Assembly: GCA_043808235.1 (NCBI GenBank)
Contig: JAZDFC010000074.1
Coordinates: forward strand, 1 to 39,644
Length of the DNA: 39,644 nucleotides
Origin: JAZDFC01 sp043808235
GTDB taxonomy: Bacteria; Bacteroidota; Ignavibacteria; Ignavibacteriales; Melioribacteraceae
Direction of reading: 5' to 3'
Made by a program: the position numbers and the translations under genes. Each line of letters begins with the position of its first letter. The first letter of the stretch is position 1. The notes beneath the pieces are model-generated. The model made no database searches. It saw nothing but the letters and a program-made list of their open reading frames with translations, and was not told where the DNA came from. Below are positions 1-7,501 of this stretch, piece by piece.

Positions 1-344
1 GAATCAATATATGGACGAAGTTTCGGCTTCTGAAGCACGATAGTTGAATCAACATTTGCAATTTCATAATCTATTTCATTGATCAGTCTGTTTGCTTCCT
101 TTACAAAAAATTTACTGTCGGCATTTTTATATTGCGGATCGGTATCCGGGAAATGTGAACCAATATCTCCCAGCGCCGCCGCGCCGAGTATCGCATCCGT
201 AATTGAATGTAAAAGTGCATCGGCATCTGAATGACCGAGCAATCCTTTTTCATTTGGAATTTCTATTCCGCCAAGAATTAATTTTCTGCCGGATACAAAC
301 TGATGTACATCAAAACCGTAACCAATTCTAAAATTTGGTTTCAA
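1..344 (-). CDS. ispF: 2-C-methyl-D-erythritol 2,4-cyclodiphosphate synthase, partial (C-terminus beyond window)
   Basis: IspF of the MEP isoprenoid pathway cyclises CDP-methylerythritol 2-phosphate to the 2,4-cyclodiphosphate and releases CMP. The N-terminal 114 residues are visible. They contain the hallmark RIGYGFDVHQF near the start and LLGHSDADALLHS further on. The metal ligands of the family correspond to D12, H14 and H46. The gene runs off the left edge, so the C-terminus is missing. No ATG fits the family start. The best start is a TTG at 342-344 that overlaps the stop codon of acyP (ATTGA), which suggests translational coupling. It is the last visible member of a minus-strand run from era. 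The family call is very secure; the TTG start is inferred. Confidence 0.95.
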   Translation of the reverse strand, partial: MKPNFRIGYGFDVHQFVSGRKLILGGIEIPNEKGLLGHSDADALLHSITDAILGAAALGDIGSHFPDTDPQYKNADSKFFVKEANRLINEIDYEIANVDSTIVLQKPKLRPYID

Positions 345-622
345 TACTTCACCTCAAAAGTTTCAAATTCACCGGAAGCGGATTTCCAGGCTATTGTAAA
401 ATTACGCACGTATGCATGCGATGGTCCGACTTTAATTAACTTGAATAATTCATCGAGTTTGAAACGCTCACCTTCCGCTACAGTTAACACTTCACCGGTA
501 TATAAATTCTGTGTAAAACCTTTAACGCCAAGCCGCTCTGCATTTCTAAGAACGAAGTAACGGAATCCAACACCCTGAACGAGCCCGTTAACAATTAACT
601 CCATTCGTTCATGTTTTTCCAT
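341..622 (-). CDS. acyP: acylphosphatase
   Basis: Small cytoplasmic hydrolase of carboxyl-phosphate bonds, 93 residues, the usual family length. The signature VQGVGFRYF at 15-23 supplies the phosphate-binding loop and catalytic Arg21. Asn39 in the TQNLYTGEV segment is the second catalytic residue. An internal Met7 (MELIVNGLVQ) also matches common family starts, so the true N-terminus may be six residues shorter. It lies 6 bases after the upstream lipoprotein gene, and its stop overlaps the ispF start, so the three are probably co-transcribed. The physiological substrate is not defined by the sequence. Confidence 0.93.
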   Translation of the reverse strand: MEKHERMELIVNGLVQGVGFRYFVLRNAERLGVKGFTQNLYTGEVLTVAEGERFKLDELFKLIKVGPSHAYVRNFTIAWKSASGEFETFEVKY

Positions 623-628
623 TGGTAT

Positions 629-1429
629 TTACAGCTGATATTCGAACAATAGTCCGTAATCGTTATTTTGTCTGTCCACGCAAGGAACTTCAATTCGCTT
701 ACTTTCAGCAGATTTTTTTACAAAGGCAAATCCGTTTGACGGATTCGATAAAATTTTCGGAACCATCTCATCAATAAAAACTATTTCATGCTGCTGAAAA
801 TTTAGTTCCTCATCTGCCTCAAAAAGAAGAGTAAAATTTTGTGCAATATATTCCGGTGTAATTTCAATACTGGTTGTTTCCCAATCAAAACCATCAGGTA
901 TTTTATAAACCAAACAGCTAAGGCTTATCGAATCAGCAGCATTGGCGGAATGGTAACCGATTATCCGGCTTACTTTATCATGGTTGTTTCCAATTCTTCC
1001 GGCATCAGCATTAAACTTAATAAAGAAAATAGCATCGTCAATTCGATACACTTCCTGATCATCGAGCATTTTATAAGTGATAAAAAAATCATGCTCAATA
1101 TCGCTCACGGTTAAATCGAATGAATCGGACACATACGAATTAACTTCATAGGCCGGGCTGGCAAATCTTACTACGTAATTGCCGTTGATCATATTGCTAA
1201 AATTAAAACCACCGTTCACATCCGAGGTATCATAAAATAATCGGGAAGTGGTTAAATTTTTCAATTGAACTTTTGCCTGCACAGCTGGTGTACCGTCAAG
1301 GAAAGTCGCTTTACCATACACAGAGTGTACTTCACCCCCGGTACTAACACTGTCTTCCTTGCACGAATAAATTAGCACAGTACTTAATGCAATAAATAAA
1401 ATTAGATTTTTAAAACGTTGATTCAACAT
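629..1429 (-). CDS. lipoprotein with carboxypeptidase-regulatory-like domain
   Basis: 266 residues. A hydrophobic signal segment ends in a lipobox-like IYSC with lipidated Cys23, so this is an exported lipoprotein. Residues about 33-100 resemble the CarboxypepD_reg-like beta-sandwich common in Bacteroidota (GKATFLDGTPAVQAKVQL, then a DTSDVNGGFNFSNM stretch). The remaining 160 residues carry no motif I recognise. It starts 50 bases after the EamA transporter gene and ends 6 bases before acyP, so it sits in the era to ispF run without an obvious functional link. A GAG-containing ribosome-binding sequence lies a few bases before the ATG. A role at the cell surface is inference from the lipobox and domain type. 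Confidence 0.75.
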   Translation of the reverse strand: MLNQRFKNLILFIALSTVLIYSCKEDSVSTGGEVHSVYGKATFLDGTPAVQAKVQLKNLTTSRLFYDTSDVNGGFNFSNMINGNYVVRFASPAYEVNSYVSDSFDLTVSDIEHDFFITYKMLDDQEVYRIDDAIFFIKFNADAGRIGNNHDKVSRIIGYHSANAADSISLSCLVYKIPDGFDWETTSIEITPEYIAQNFTLLFEADEELNFQQHEIVFIDEMVPKILSNPSNGFAFVKKSAESKRIEVPCVDRQNNDYGLLFEYQL

Positions 1430-1479
1430 AAAAGTAACTCAAAATTTTTTGCACATAAATATAAGAGAATTGAGCCAAA

Positions 1480-2412
1480 TTAGGGCTGTGATTTTTTTAG
1501 TATATCGTAAGTTTCGGATATTATCAGACCGAGGAAAATCATGGAGCAGCCAACTAATCCAAGGCTATTAATCGATTCCGCAAGGGCAAAGTATGCAATA
1601 ATAGCGGCAAAAACTGGCTCGAAAGAATAAATGATTCCCGCTTTGGTTGGAGTTATCAATTTTTGATACCGCGTTTGGAGTGCTGTTGTAACAAGAGTTG
1701 CAAATATCGAAGTATATGCAAGTCCAAAAATCAAATTGCCGGTAAAATCAATTCTTAGTTTTTCAATTTCGAATGAAGAAGAAATCAAAGCTGCGGAATA
1801 AGCCAGAATTGCCGAAACTGTAATTTGAAGAAATAGTAAAATCCAAAAATTATATTGATGGCTGAGCTTATCTAAGTAAACAATATAAATTGCAAAAGAA
1901 ATTGCGCATGCAATTGTAAATCCATCGCCAATATTGAAATTCTTTCCGATATCTCCGGCAAAACTAAGAATCGAATTACCTCCGCTTGATAAAAACAATA
2001 TCCCAATAAATACTAATACAACACCAATAAATGAACCTGCAGAAGGGATTTTTCTACTGACAATTATTTGGAGAAAAGGTACCATCACAACCGATGAACC
2101 GGTGATGAATCCCGATTTGGTGGCAGTAGTAAATTTTAGTCCAATTGTTTGTGTGGCAAAACCGATAAAGAGAATTACACCAAGAAATATCCCTGCGAGA
2201 ATTGCATCTTTTTTTAATAAAGATTTACGCTTTATGATAAATGGCAGAACGATAATTCCGGCAATGGTAAATCGGAATGCAATAAACAACATTGAAGAAA
2301 TATCCCGGATAGATTCTTTGACGATGACGAAGGTAGCGCCCCATAAAATCGTAACAATCATCATCGCAACTTCACCGCGATATTTATCGGGTAAGGGAAA
2401 TCTATCAGTCAT
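1480..2412 (-). CDS. EamA/DMT-family transporter
   Basis: Integral membrane protein of 310 residues with about ten hydrophobic helices in two homologous halves, the usual layout of drug/metabolite transporters with two EamA domains. Typical family segments are the early ILWGATFVIVKES and the second-half motif TPTKAGIIYSFEPVFAAIIAY. The substrate cannot be told from sequence. I prefer the ATG at 2412, which overlaps the era stop by 8 bases (ATGACTGA). A TTG six codons upstream at 2430 is also in frame and lies nearer a GAAGAA sequence. The overlap implies co-transcription with era. Confidence 0.9.
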   Translation of the reverse strand: MTDRFPLPDKYRGEVAMMIVTILWGATFVIVKESIRDISSMLFIAFRFTIAGIIVLPFIIKRKSLLKKDAILAGIFLGVILFIGFATQTIGLKFTTATKSGFITGSSVVMVPFLQIIVSRKIPSAGSFIGVVLVFIGILFLSSGGNSILSFAGDIGKNFNIGDGFTIACAISFAIYIVYLDKLSHQYNFWILLFLQITVSAILAYSAALISSSFEIEKLRIDFTGNLIFGLAYTSIFATLVTTALQTRYQKLITPTKAGIIYSFEPVFAAIIAYFALAESINSLGLVGCSMIFLGLIISETYDILKKSQP

Positions 2413-3313
2413 TATCGAGAGAATAACCAAAGTTCTTCAACATTTGCGGATTCGAACGCCATTTAGGTTTTACCTTCACGTTTAATTCGAGATAGACTGA
2501 ACGCTGTAAAAATTCCTCGACAGCTTGACGTGAAATCTGACCAAGTTTTTTTATCATCTCCGCATTTTTACCGATGATTATCGGCTTCTGCGAATCTCTT
2601 TCAACAATGATTGATGCAGAGATATAATCTTTCCCGCTTTCTCTCTCTTTGAAATCTTCGATCATCACTTCGCAGCTGTAAGGAACTTCTTCGCGGTACA
2701 ACTCGAAAATTTTTTCGCGGATAATTTCGGAAACAAAAAATCTTTCTGGCTGGTCCGTCAACTGGTCTTCCGGATACAATTTCGGATATTCGGGAATATT
2801 TGCCGTGATGACATCAACAACTTTTTCAATATTAAAATTTTGCATCGCCGAGATCGGGATTACTTCATCAAACTGCTTTTCTTCTCTGAATTTTTCCATC
2901 AGCTTGTTCACAGTCGCTTCATTTGACAGATCGATTTTATTGATAAGCAATATTTTTTTACACTTTTGCGTTTTCATAATTTTTTGAACCGACTCATTGT
3001 CGAACGACAAACTTCCCGTCGGGTCATCACTTATATCAATCATAAAAAGAAGAACATCCGCATCCTTTACAGAAAGAAAAACATGATCGAGCATTTTTTC
3101 TTGCAGAAGATATTCAGGATTTAATATACCCGGTGTATCAAGAAAAATAATTTGGTACTCAGGTTTATCGAGAATTCCCAAAATTCGTTTTCGTGTGGTT
3201 TGTGGTTTGGATGTAATAATTGATAACCTCTCGCCGAGAAGAACATTCATCAATGTTGATTTACCGGCGTTTGGACGTCCGATAATTGTTACGTATCCGC
3301 ATTTAGTAGACAT
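2405..3313 (-). CDS. era: GTPase Era
   Basis: Ribosome-associated GTPase that binds the 3' end of 16S rRNA and assists 30S assembly. All G motifs are present: GRPNAGKST (12-20), the switch QTTRKRI (about 38-44), DTPG (59-62), NKID (125-128) and SAM in the G5 position. The C-terminal KH RNA-binding domain shows PIIIGKNAEMIKKLG. The length of 302 residues is standard. AAGGA lies just before the ATG. It is the first gene of a minus-strand run leading through the EamA transporter toward ispF. The call is essentially certain. Confidence 0.98.
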   Translation of the reverse strand: MSTKCGYVTIIGRPNAGKSTLMNVLLGERLSIITSKPQTTRKRILGILDKPEYQIIFLDTPGILNPEYLLQEKMLDHVFLSVKDADVLLFMIDISDDPTGSLSFDNESVQKIMKTQKCKKILLINKIDLSNEATVNKLMEKFREEKQFDEVIPISAMQNFNIEKVVDVITANIPEYPKLYPEDQLTDQPERFFVSEIIREKIFELYREEVPYSCEVMIEDFKERESGKDYISASIIVERDSQKPIIIGKNAEMIKKLGQISRQAVEEFLQRSVYLELNVKVKPKWRSNPQMLKNFGYSLDND

Positions 3314-3605
3314 ATTTCCTTAGAGTAAGATTAAGATTATGAATAAGAATAAGATCATTTTAAAAGAAATATATCGATTGAAGTCTTGAAAGGCAATTAT
3401 ACATGAATAGTTTAATTCTACTAAATATTGGCTTTTTTATTGATGATGATGATTTTCACCCTACTATTCTTAATGTCGGGCGACAAAATAGCAGGGAGTT
3501 TTCACAATTCATGTACTTGCTTTTTCTAAAATGAAAGATTCGAGGAGATAGTAGCAGTAAAATTACTCCATGCTTTTCTAATCTCGCATGACTGCAAGTA
3601 AGATT

Positions 3606-4136
3606 TTACTTTTCTCCGAATCCGCTCAGTTTATGTTTCAGCGTTTTGTGCGAGTCGATAATGAAATAAGCCATTATCATCATCATGCATGTTAGGAATC
3701 CACCGATAAAAAGTATTGTTTTATTGCTAAATAAACCATCTAAGGAAATATTTTTTTGAGAAATGATTTCTTTGATTTTATCAATGTAATCACTGAACAT
3801 TGAACTCCCGTTTTGCGGTGCAGGAATTAAGAAAACACTTACTAACGTTCCTAGAATCAGCAGTCCGAAAATACCTATAATCACCTTGAAGAATTTGAAA
3901 TTGGAATATTTTGCCGGAAGTACTGAATTTAATTTCTGCATGAATCTTTCGGTAAAATTATCAGGAGCGGGAACAGCTTCCAGTTCATATAGAGTTTGAT
4001 CGACAAACTGATGAGTTTTTAATTTTTTCAATTCATCGGGATTCGATTCGATTATTTTTTTAAGCTCATTAACTTGAGCGCTGTCCAATTCTTTATCGAT
4101 ATATTGGTTTATTAGTTCGTCGTTTAAATTATTCAT
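3606..4136 (-). CDS. putative anti-sigma factor (membrane protein)
   Basis: 176 residues encoded directly after an ECF sigma gene, with a 4-base ATGA overlap. The N-terminal cytoplasmic part (1-75) is helical and reads like an anti-sigma domain (DELINQYIDKELDSAQVNEL), but it lacks the HxxxCxxC zinc motif. Two hydrophobic segments lie at about 82-104 and 140-160, separated by a short polar loop, so the protein should be anchored in the inner membrane. By analogy with other ECF pairs it would hold the sigma factor until a signal arrives. The identification rests mainly on gene order and topology. Confidence 0.75.
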   Translation of the reverse strand: MNNLNDELINQYIDKELDSAQVNELKKIIESNPDELKKLKTHQFVDQTLYELEAVPAPDNFTERFMQKLNSVLPAKYSNFKFFKVIIGIFGLLILGTLVSVFLIPAPQNGSSMFSDYIDKIKEIISQKNISLDGLFSNKTILFIGGFLTCMMMIMAYFIIDSHKTLKHKLSGFGEK

Positions 4137-4699
4137 ATCAGTTCCTCTGAATAATTGTGTTTTATTAAAAGATCGCGCAAAGAATTCCTCGATCTGTGCA
4201 GCATTACTTTTGTATTTACCAATGATATATCCATTACAAGACTAATCTCGCTCAGCGATAGTCCGTCTATATAATGCAGAATTATCACGAGCGCGTTCCG
4301 TATCGGCAATTTATCAACCATTTTTAATACATAGTGTTTTGCATTTTGCGTTTCGGCATAAATCCGGTAATCCTCTTCGCCAAGATCAAAATGATCTTCA
4401 ATTGAAGTCATTTCCTGCTCAATTTGTCTTTTCTTACCTGAAATAATTGTCAAAGCTGTGTTGTATACAATTCTATAAAACCATGTTGAAAACTGCGCAT
4501 CCTGTCTGAAATTTTCAAGCGATCGGAAAACTTTTAGAAAACTATCTTGCAGAGCTTCTTCGGCATCCAATTCATTTTTGAGCATTCGTTTTAAAAGATT
4601 GAATGCCCTATCTTTATATCTGTTCACAAGGAGGGAAAAATCTGCTACGTTTCCTTTTTTAACGGATTCAATTATTTCTATGTCAGTAAGATTTTTCAT
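4133..4699 (-). CDS. RNA polymerase sigma factor, ECF subfamily
   Basis: 188 residues with region 2 (EALQDSFLKVFRSLENFR and FSTWFYRIVYN) and region 4 (LSLSEISLVMDISLVNTKVM, then LHRSRNSLRDLL), and no region 1 or 3, as in ECF sigma factors. It directs core polymerase to a dedicated promoter set. The ATG at 4699 is preferred over an in-frame TTG two codons upstream. The gene overlaps the anti-sigma gene by ATGA. A TGTAACC-N17-GTCTAA motif ends only 6 bases before the ATG, and related motifs precede the divergent gene, so autoregulation is likely. If that promoter is used, the transcript would be nearly leaderless. Confidence 0.93.
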   Translation of the reverse strand: MKNLTDIEIIESVKKGNVADFSLLVNRYKDRAFNLLKRMLKNELDAEEALQDSFLKVFRSLENFRQDAQFSTWFYRIVYNTALTIISGKKRQIEQEMTSIEDHFDLGEEDYRIYAETQNAKHYVLKMVDKLPIRNALVIILHYIDGLSLSEISLVMDISLVNTKVMLHRSRNSLRDLLIKHNYSEELI

Positions 4700-4705
4700 A
4701 CTCAA

Positions 4706-4735
4706 TTAGACCGGAGACAATTTCGACAGGTTACA
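4706..4735 (-). promoter_or_regulatory. predicted ECF sigma autoregulatory promoter
   Basis: On the minus strand TGTAACC (4735-4729) is followed after exactly 17 bases by GTCTAA (4711-4706), just before the sigma gene. The same layout occurs twice on the plus strand upstream of the divergent gene. A -35 with AAC and a -10 with GTC or TCTAA are typical of ECF-dependent promoters. Recognition by the adjacent sigma factor is inferred. Confidence 0.6.
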
Positions 4736-4755
4736 CTTCTTAAAATAATTTTTAT

Positions 4756-4786
4756 TGTAACCATTTAGATAACCATGTGAGTCTTA
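4756..4786 (+). promoter_or_regulatory. second, imperfect copy of the ECF promoter motif
   Basis: TGTAACC at 4756-4762, 18 bases, then GTCTTA at 4781-4786. The spacer is one base longer and the -10 less similar than in the other two copies, so it may be a weak or relic promoter toward the divergent membrane protein gene. Confidence 0.35.
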
Positions 4787-4850
4787 ACAGTAAATGAAAA
4801 AAAACTGTAAACAAGATAAAAAAAAGACTCGATAAAAAAATGTCATCAAT

Positions 4851-4880
4851 TGTAACCATTGGTAAATTTTTGTAGTCTAT
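4851..4880 (+). promoter_or_regulatory. predicted ECF-dependent promoter of the divergent membrane protein
   Basis: TGTAACC at 4851-4857 and GTCTAT at 4875-4880 are separated by exactly 17 bases, matching the motif before the sigma gene. It would start a transcript near 4887, followed by AAGGAG and the ATG at 4909. Confidence 0.6.
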
Positions 4881-4908
4881 ATCAATAAATAAATTAAGGA
4901 GAATGAAA

Positions 4909-5247
4909 ATGCACGGCGAATTTTTAATACCGATAGTAATGTTTTTGGTAACCGGACTCGTACTGGTAACCTATTTTTACTTCCGCTCGCGCGAGAAACA
5001 ATTAATGATAGAAAAAGGGATGTCATACGAGCAAATGCTTGAATTTCTGAAATCGAAGAGGAATCCTTATACATGGCTCAAACTCGGCGTTATTACATTT
5101 TTCTTCGGACTTGGGTTGGGATTTGGAATGATGCTCGAGGATTTTTATGACAGAGAATACTGGGTACCTTTCCTATTGTTCACGTCCACGGGACTTGGGT
5201 TTGTTGTAGCTTTCTACGTAACAAAAAAATATGAAATAAAAGATTAA
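4909..5247 (+). CDS. small membrane protein, DUF6249-like, probable ECF regulon member
   Basis: 112 residues starting MHGEFLIPIV, with three hydrophobic segments at about 5-25, 58-78 and 88-105 and a charged stretch RSREKQLMIEKGMSYEQ after the first. This layout resembles the DUF6249 proteins often found beside sigma/anti-sigma pairs in Bacteroidota. The family name is tentative. An ATG at 4903 is also in frame, but AAGGAG at 4896-4901 is properly spaced only for the ATG at 4909. It is transcribed away from the sigma gene, carries a predicted ECF promoter, and ends before a good terminator. The biochemical function is unknown; a role in the envelope response sensed by the sigma pair is inference. 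Confidence 0.75.
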   Translation: MHGEFLIPIVMFLVTGLVLVTYFYFRSREKQLMIEKGMSYEQMLEFLKSKRNPYTWLKLGVITFFFGLGLGFGMMLEDFYDREYWVPFLLFTSTGLGFVVAFYVTKKYEIKD

Positions 5248-5283
5248 TCCCGCTCCAATTAAATTTCTCTTATAACACAAAGT

Positions 5284-5314
5284 GGGTGTTCGGGTAACCG
5301 GGCATCCGCTTTTT
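5284..5314 (+). terminator. intrinsic terminator
   Basis: A 10-bp stem (5284-5293 with 5298-5307, three G-T wobbles) closed by a GTAA tetraloop is followed by GCTTTTT. It lies 36 bases after the DUF6249-like gene, which it should terminate. Confidence 0.75.
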
Positions 5315-5388
5315 AATTGCTATTCGTTTTGCCTCGATATCATTTGGAATTTTGGGTTTGCTATTTGAGATTTCCAACTATTAATGCC

Positions 5389-5435
5389 GGAAACCCTTCT
5401 CTAAAACGGGCGTCTTAGTTTGGTGAAGGGTTTCC
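5389..5435 (+). repeat. palindrome overlapping the end of the truncated dinD-like gene
   Basis: GGAAACCCTTC (5389-5399) and GAAGGGTTTCC (5425-5435) are perfect 11-base inverted copies, with a smaller imperfect stem (CTAAAAC/GTCTTAG) in the loop. No T-run follows on either strand, so it does not look like a terminator. It supplies the last codons of the truncated reading frame, as an inserted palindromic element might. Confidence 0.55.
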
Positions 5436-5898
5436 TTTCCTTACTATTGAAGCGCATGTCGTACCACGGGTGCAATATAAATAATTTTGTGGAATTGGGA
5501 AAGAAGGTAGGCAAGAGAATTCGTTCTTCAAGTAATTCTTGTTTGCGGGTTTGCAACGCAAAGTAACTTTGGGCAAATGCAATTTGTTCTTTTTTGGGAT
5601 CGCCATTTTGTGCAATTAAATAACATGCATATCGCGTTAGCATAATATCCTCAACTTCACGAACTGCATTTTTAGGCAAATTTATCATTTTGTTGACGTC
5701 AACGAAATGATAATTCACATCAATTTGTGCATTTTTACATGAATCCTTTGCTTTGCTAATTGCATTAAGAAAATTACGCCAGTCCGTATAGCCGAGCAAT
5801 TCTTGTAATTCTCTTGCAAGCCAATATTCAATTCCTTCTTCCTCATATGCAGCATCCTCAAAGCTGCGCCGCAAATGAATAATTAATTCTTTCTTCAT
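5401..5898 (-). pseudogene. dinD: truncated DinD-like (BRO-N family) DNA-damage-inducible protein
   Basis: Residues 1-126 match the N-terminal half of DinD-type proteins: EYWLARELQELLGYTDWRNF, then LTRYACYLIAQNGDPKKEQI, then QSYFALQTRKQEL. Full-length members are roughly twice this long. After EERI the frame continues for about 39 residues unlike the family and stops inside a perfect palindrome at 5389-5435. This is best read as a gene whose 3' half was lost to insertion or deletion. The N-terminal domain could still be made, since GTGAGG is ideally spaced from the ATG at 5898. A GTG four codons upstream is less likely. DinD is damage-inducible in E. coli; nothing here shows regulation. Confidence 0.75.
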
Positions 5899-5910
5899 TT
5901 TTTTCCTCAC

Positions 5911-6422
5911 CTGTTTAATCTTACTTTATCGCATATCTAGAAAACAGAATGCAGTTATAAACATATTTACCATGATTTCCATTTTCCATTTATTGTGGAA
6001 AAACTTTTTGGTTTTTAGTTGTTTTGTAATTAGTTCTCACCCATTATCCTTGTTTCCCCGCATAAAATTATTTAATTAGCACTTAAAAAGAAAATTATTT
6101 CTGCGTTATGCCATGTTGCGGCTTTCTCAGCTGGCATGGGTGAATTACAAGGTTTGCCTTGTAACTCTGCCTCCCGCTTCGATGCCGCCAGCATCGTATA
6201 ATTTTTTGTTTTTGTAATTCTACAGATGTTCGATTGCTTTGCAGTCACAGCCTATCAGTAACCTCCACACCGCGAAGTGGTGAAACATATGTAACAAAAT
6301 CTGAAATGAAATCCCACGACCGTAACGCGGTCAAAGTTAGGTTGCAGAATAACAATAACACGAATTTATAAACAACATGTATAAAATAAATGATTTTAAC
6401 GAATTGGGAGAGATGCGATGAG
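5911..6422. other. non-coding gap with a cluster of short hairpins
   Basis: No credible gene. It contains several small perfect or near-perfect hairpins: TTACAAGG/CCTTGTAA (6145-6164), GATGC/GCATC (6181-6195), CACCGC/GTGGTG (6268-6282) and GACCG/CGGTC (6318-6332). These resemble in style the four-hairpin module found between the large paralogues and may be a diverged relative. A promoter for the dinD-like gene must lie at the left end, but none is obvious. Confidence 0.5.
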
Positions 6423-6452
6423 AAAAAATAGGTCGAAGCTAAGCCTCGACCT
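6423..6452 (-). terminator. intrinsic terminator of trxB
   Basis: Read on the minus strand, AGGTCGA and TCGACCT form a 7-bp stem (6430-6452), extendable by a GC pair after one mismatch, followed by ATTTTTTC. It lies 11 bases beyond the trxB stop. Confidence 0.85.
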
Positions 6453-6463
6453 ACAAATATTGA

Positions 6464-7417
6464 TTACTCAATAATTCCTTTTTCTTCTAACCAGCGTTGG
6501 GCATCGAGAGCTGCCATACAACCGGTTCCGGCTGCGGTAATTGCTTGACGGTATGTTTTGTCGGCAACATCGCCAGCGGCAAAAACGCCTTCTATATTTG
6601 TGTGCGTTGTACCGGGTTTTACTTTTAAATAACCTGTTTCATCCATATCAAGTTGACCTTTGAAAACTTCTGTGTTCGGCTTATGCCCTATGGCCATAAA
6701 TATTCCGTCAATCTCAACTTGCTTTGTCGATCCGTCCTTTGTGTTTTCAAGAATCGCACCTTTTACTAATTTCTTACCACTTTCATCCATACCTAAAACT
6801 TCTTTGATAGTTGTATTCAATTCGAATTTAATTTTAGGATTTTTCTGTGCGCGCTCAAGCATAATTTTGGAGGACCTGAATCCTTCCCTTCTGTGAACAA
6901 TTGTAACTTCCGAAGCAAATTTGGTTAGATATGTAGCTTCTTCCATTGCCGTATCACCGCCGCCTACAACAATAACTTTCAATCCGCGATAAAAGAATGC
7001 ATCGCATGTTGCGCATGCCGAAACTCCGTATCCCATAAATTTCTTTTCGCTTTCCAAGCCGAGCAATTTTGCAGAAGCTCCGGTAGAAATAATAATAGAA
7101 TCCGCGGTATAAGTTTCATCATAGGATTTCAATACAAACGGTCTCTGCGAAAAATCAACTTCGGTAATTTCTTTGAAGAAAAATTTAGCTCCGAACCGAG
7201 CAGCTTGCTTTCTCATTATGTCCATCAATTCCGGTCCTTGAATTCCATGTTCAAAGCCAGGATAGTTTTCAATTTCGGTTGTGATTGTTAATTGTCCGCC
7301 GGGCTGCATACCTTCGAAAACTACAGGATTCAAATTCGCTCTTGCTGTGTACAAAGCAGAAGTAAGTCCAGCCGGACCTGAGCCGATAATAATTAAGTGA
7401 TGATGATTATCATTCAT
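6464..7417 (-). CDS. trxB: thioredoxin-disulfide reductase
   Basis: NADPH-dependent flavoenzyme that reduces thioredoxin in the cytoplasm; 317 residues, normal for the low-molecular-weight type. It has the FAD-binding GSGPAGLTSALYTARA (12-27), the redox pair C135-A-T-C138, the NADPH-binding GGGDTAMEEA, and the C-terminal FAD motif GVFAAGDVADKTYRQ. GGAG sits 5 bases before the ATG. A clear terminator follows. It appears to be a single-gene unit, about 85 bases downstream of queG on the same strand. Confidence 0.97.
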   Translation of the reverse strand: MNDNHHHLIIIGSGPAGLTSALYTARANLNPVVFEGMQPGGQLTITTEIENYPGFEHGIQGPELMDIMRKQAARFGAKFFFKEITEVDFSQRPFVLKSYDETYTADSIIISTGASAKLLGLESEKKFMGYGVSACATCDAFFYRGLKVIVVGGGDTAMEEATYLTKFASEVTIVHRREGFRSSKIMLERAQKNPKIKFELNTTIKEVLGMDESGKKLVKGAILENTKDGSTKQVEIDGIFMAIGHKPNTEVFKGQLDMDETGYLKVKPGTTHTNIEGVFAAGDVADKTYRQAITAAGTGCMAALDAQRWLEEKGIIE

Positions 7418-7501
7418 ATATTCTCCAATTTTTTATAAGCAAAAATAATATTTCATAACTAATATGATTCGGTTTTTATCATTCCGATTCATTCATAATA
7501 A

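Noticed and set aside
1934..2485. 183-codon plus-strand frame opposite the EamA transporter gene
   Set aside because: Antisense shadow: no signal or domain, while the minus-strand frame is a well-formed ten-helix transporter.
3459..3496. CCCTACTATT/AATAGCAGGG hairpin between era and the anti-sigma gene
   Set aside because: One mismatch, an 18-base loop and no T-run. Too weak to call a terminator.
5415..5615. 66-codon frame overlapping the dinD-like gene
   Set aside because: Alternate frame of the same sequence; the DinD-matching frame explains the region.
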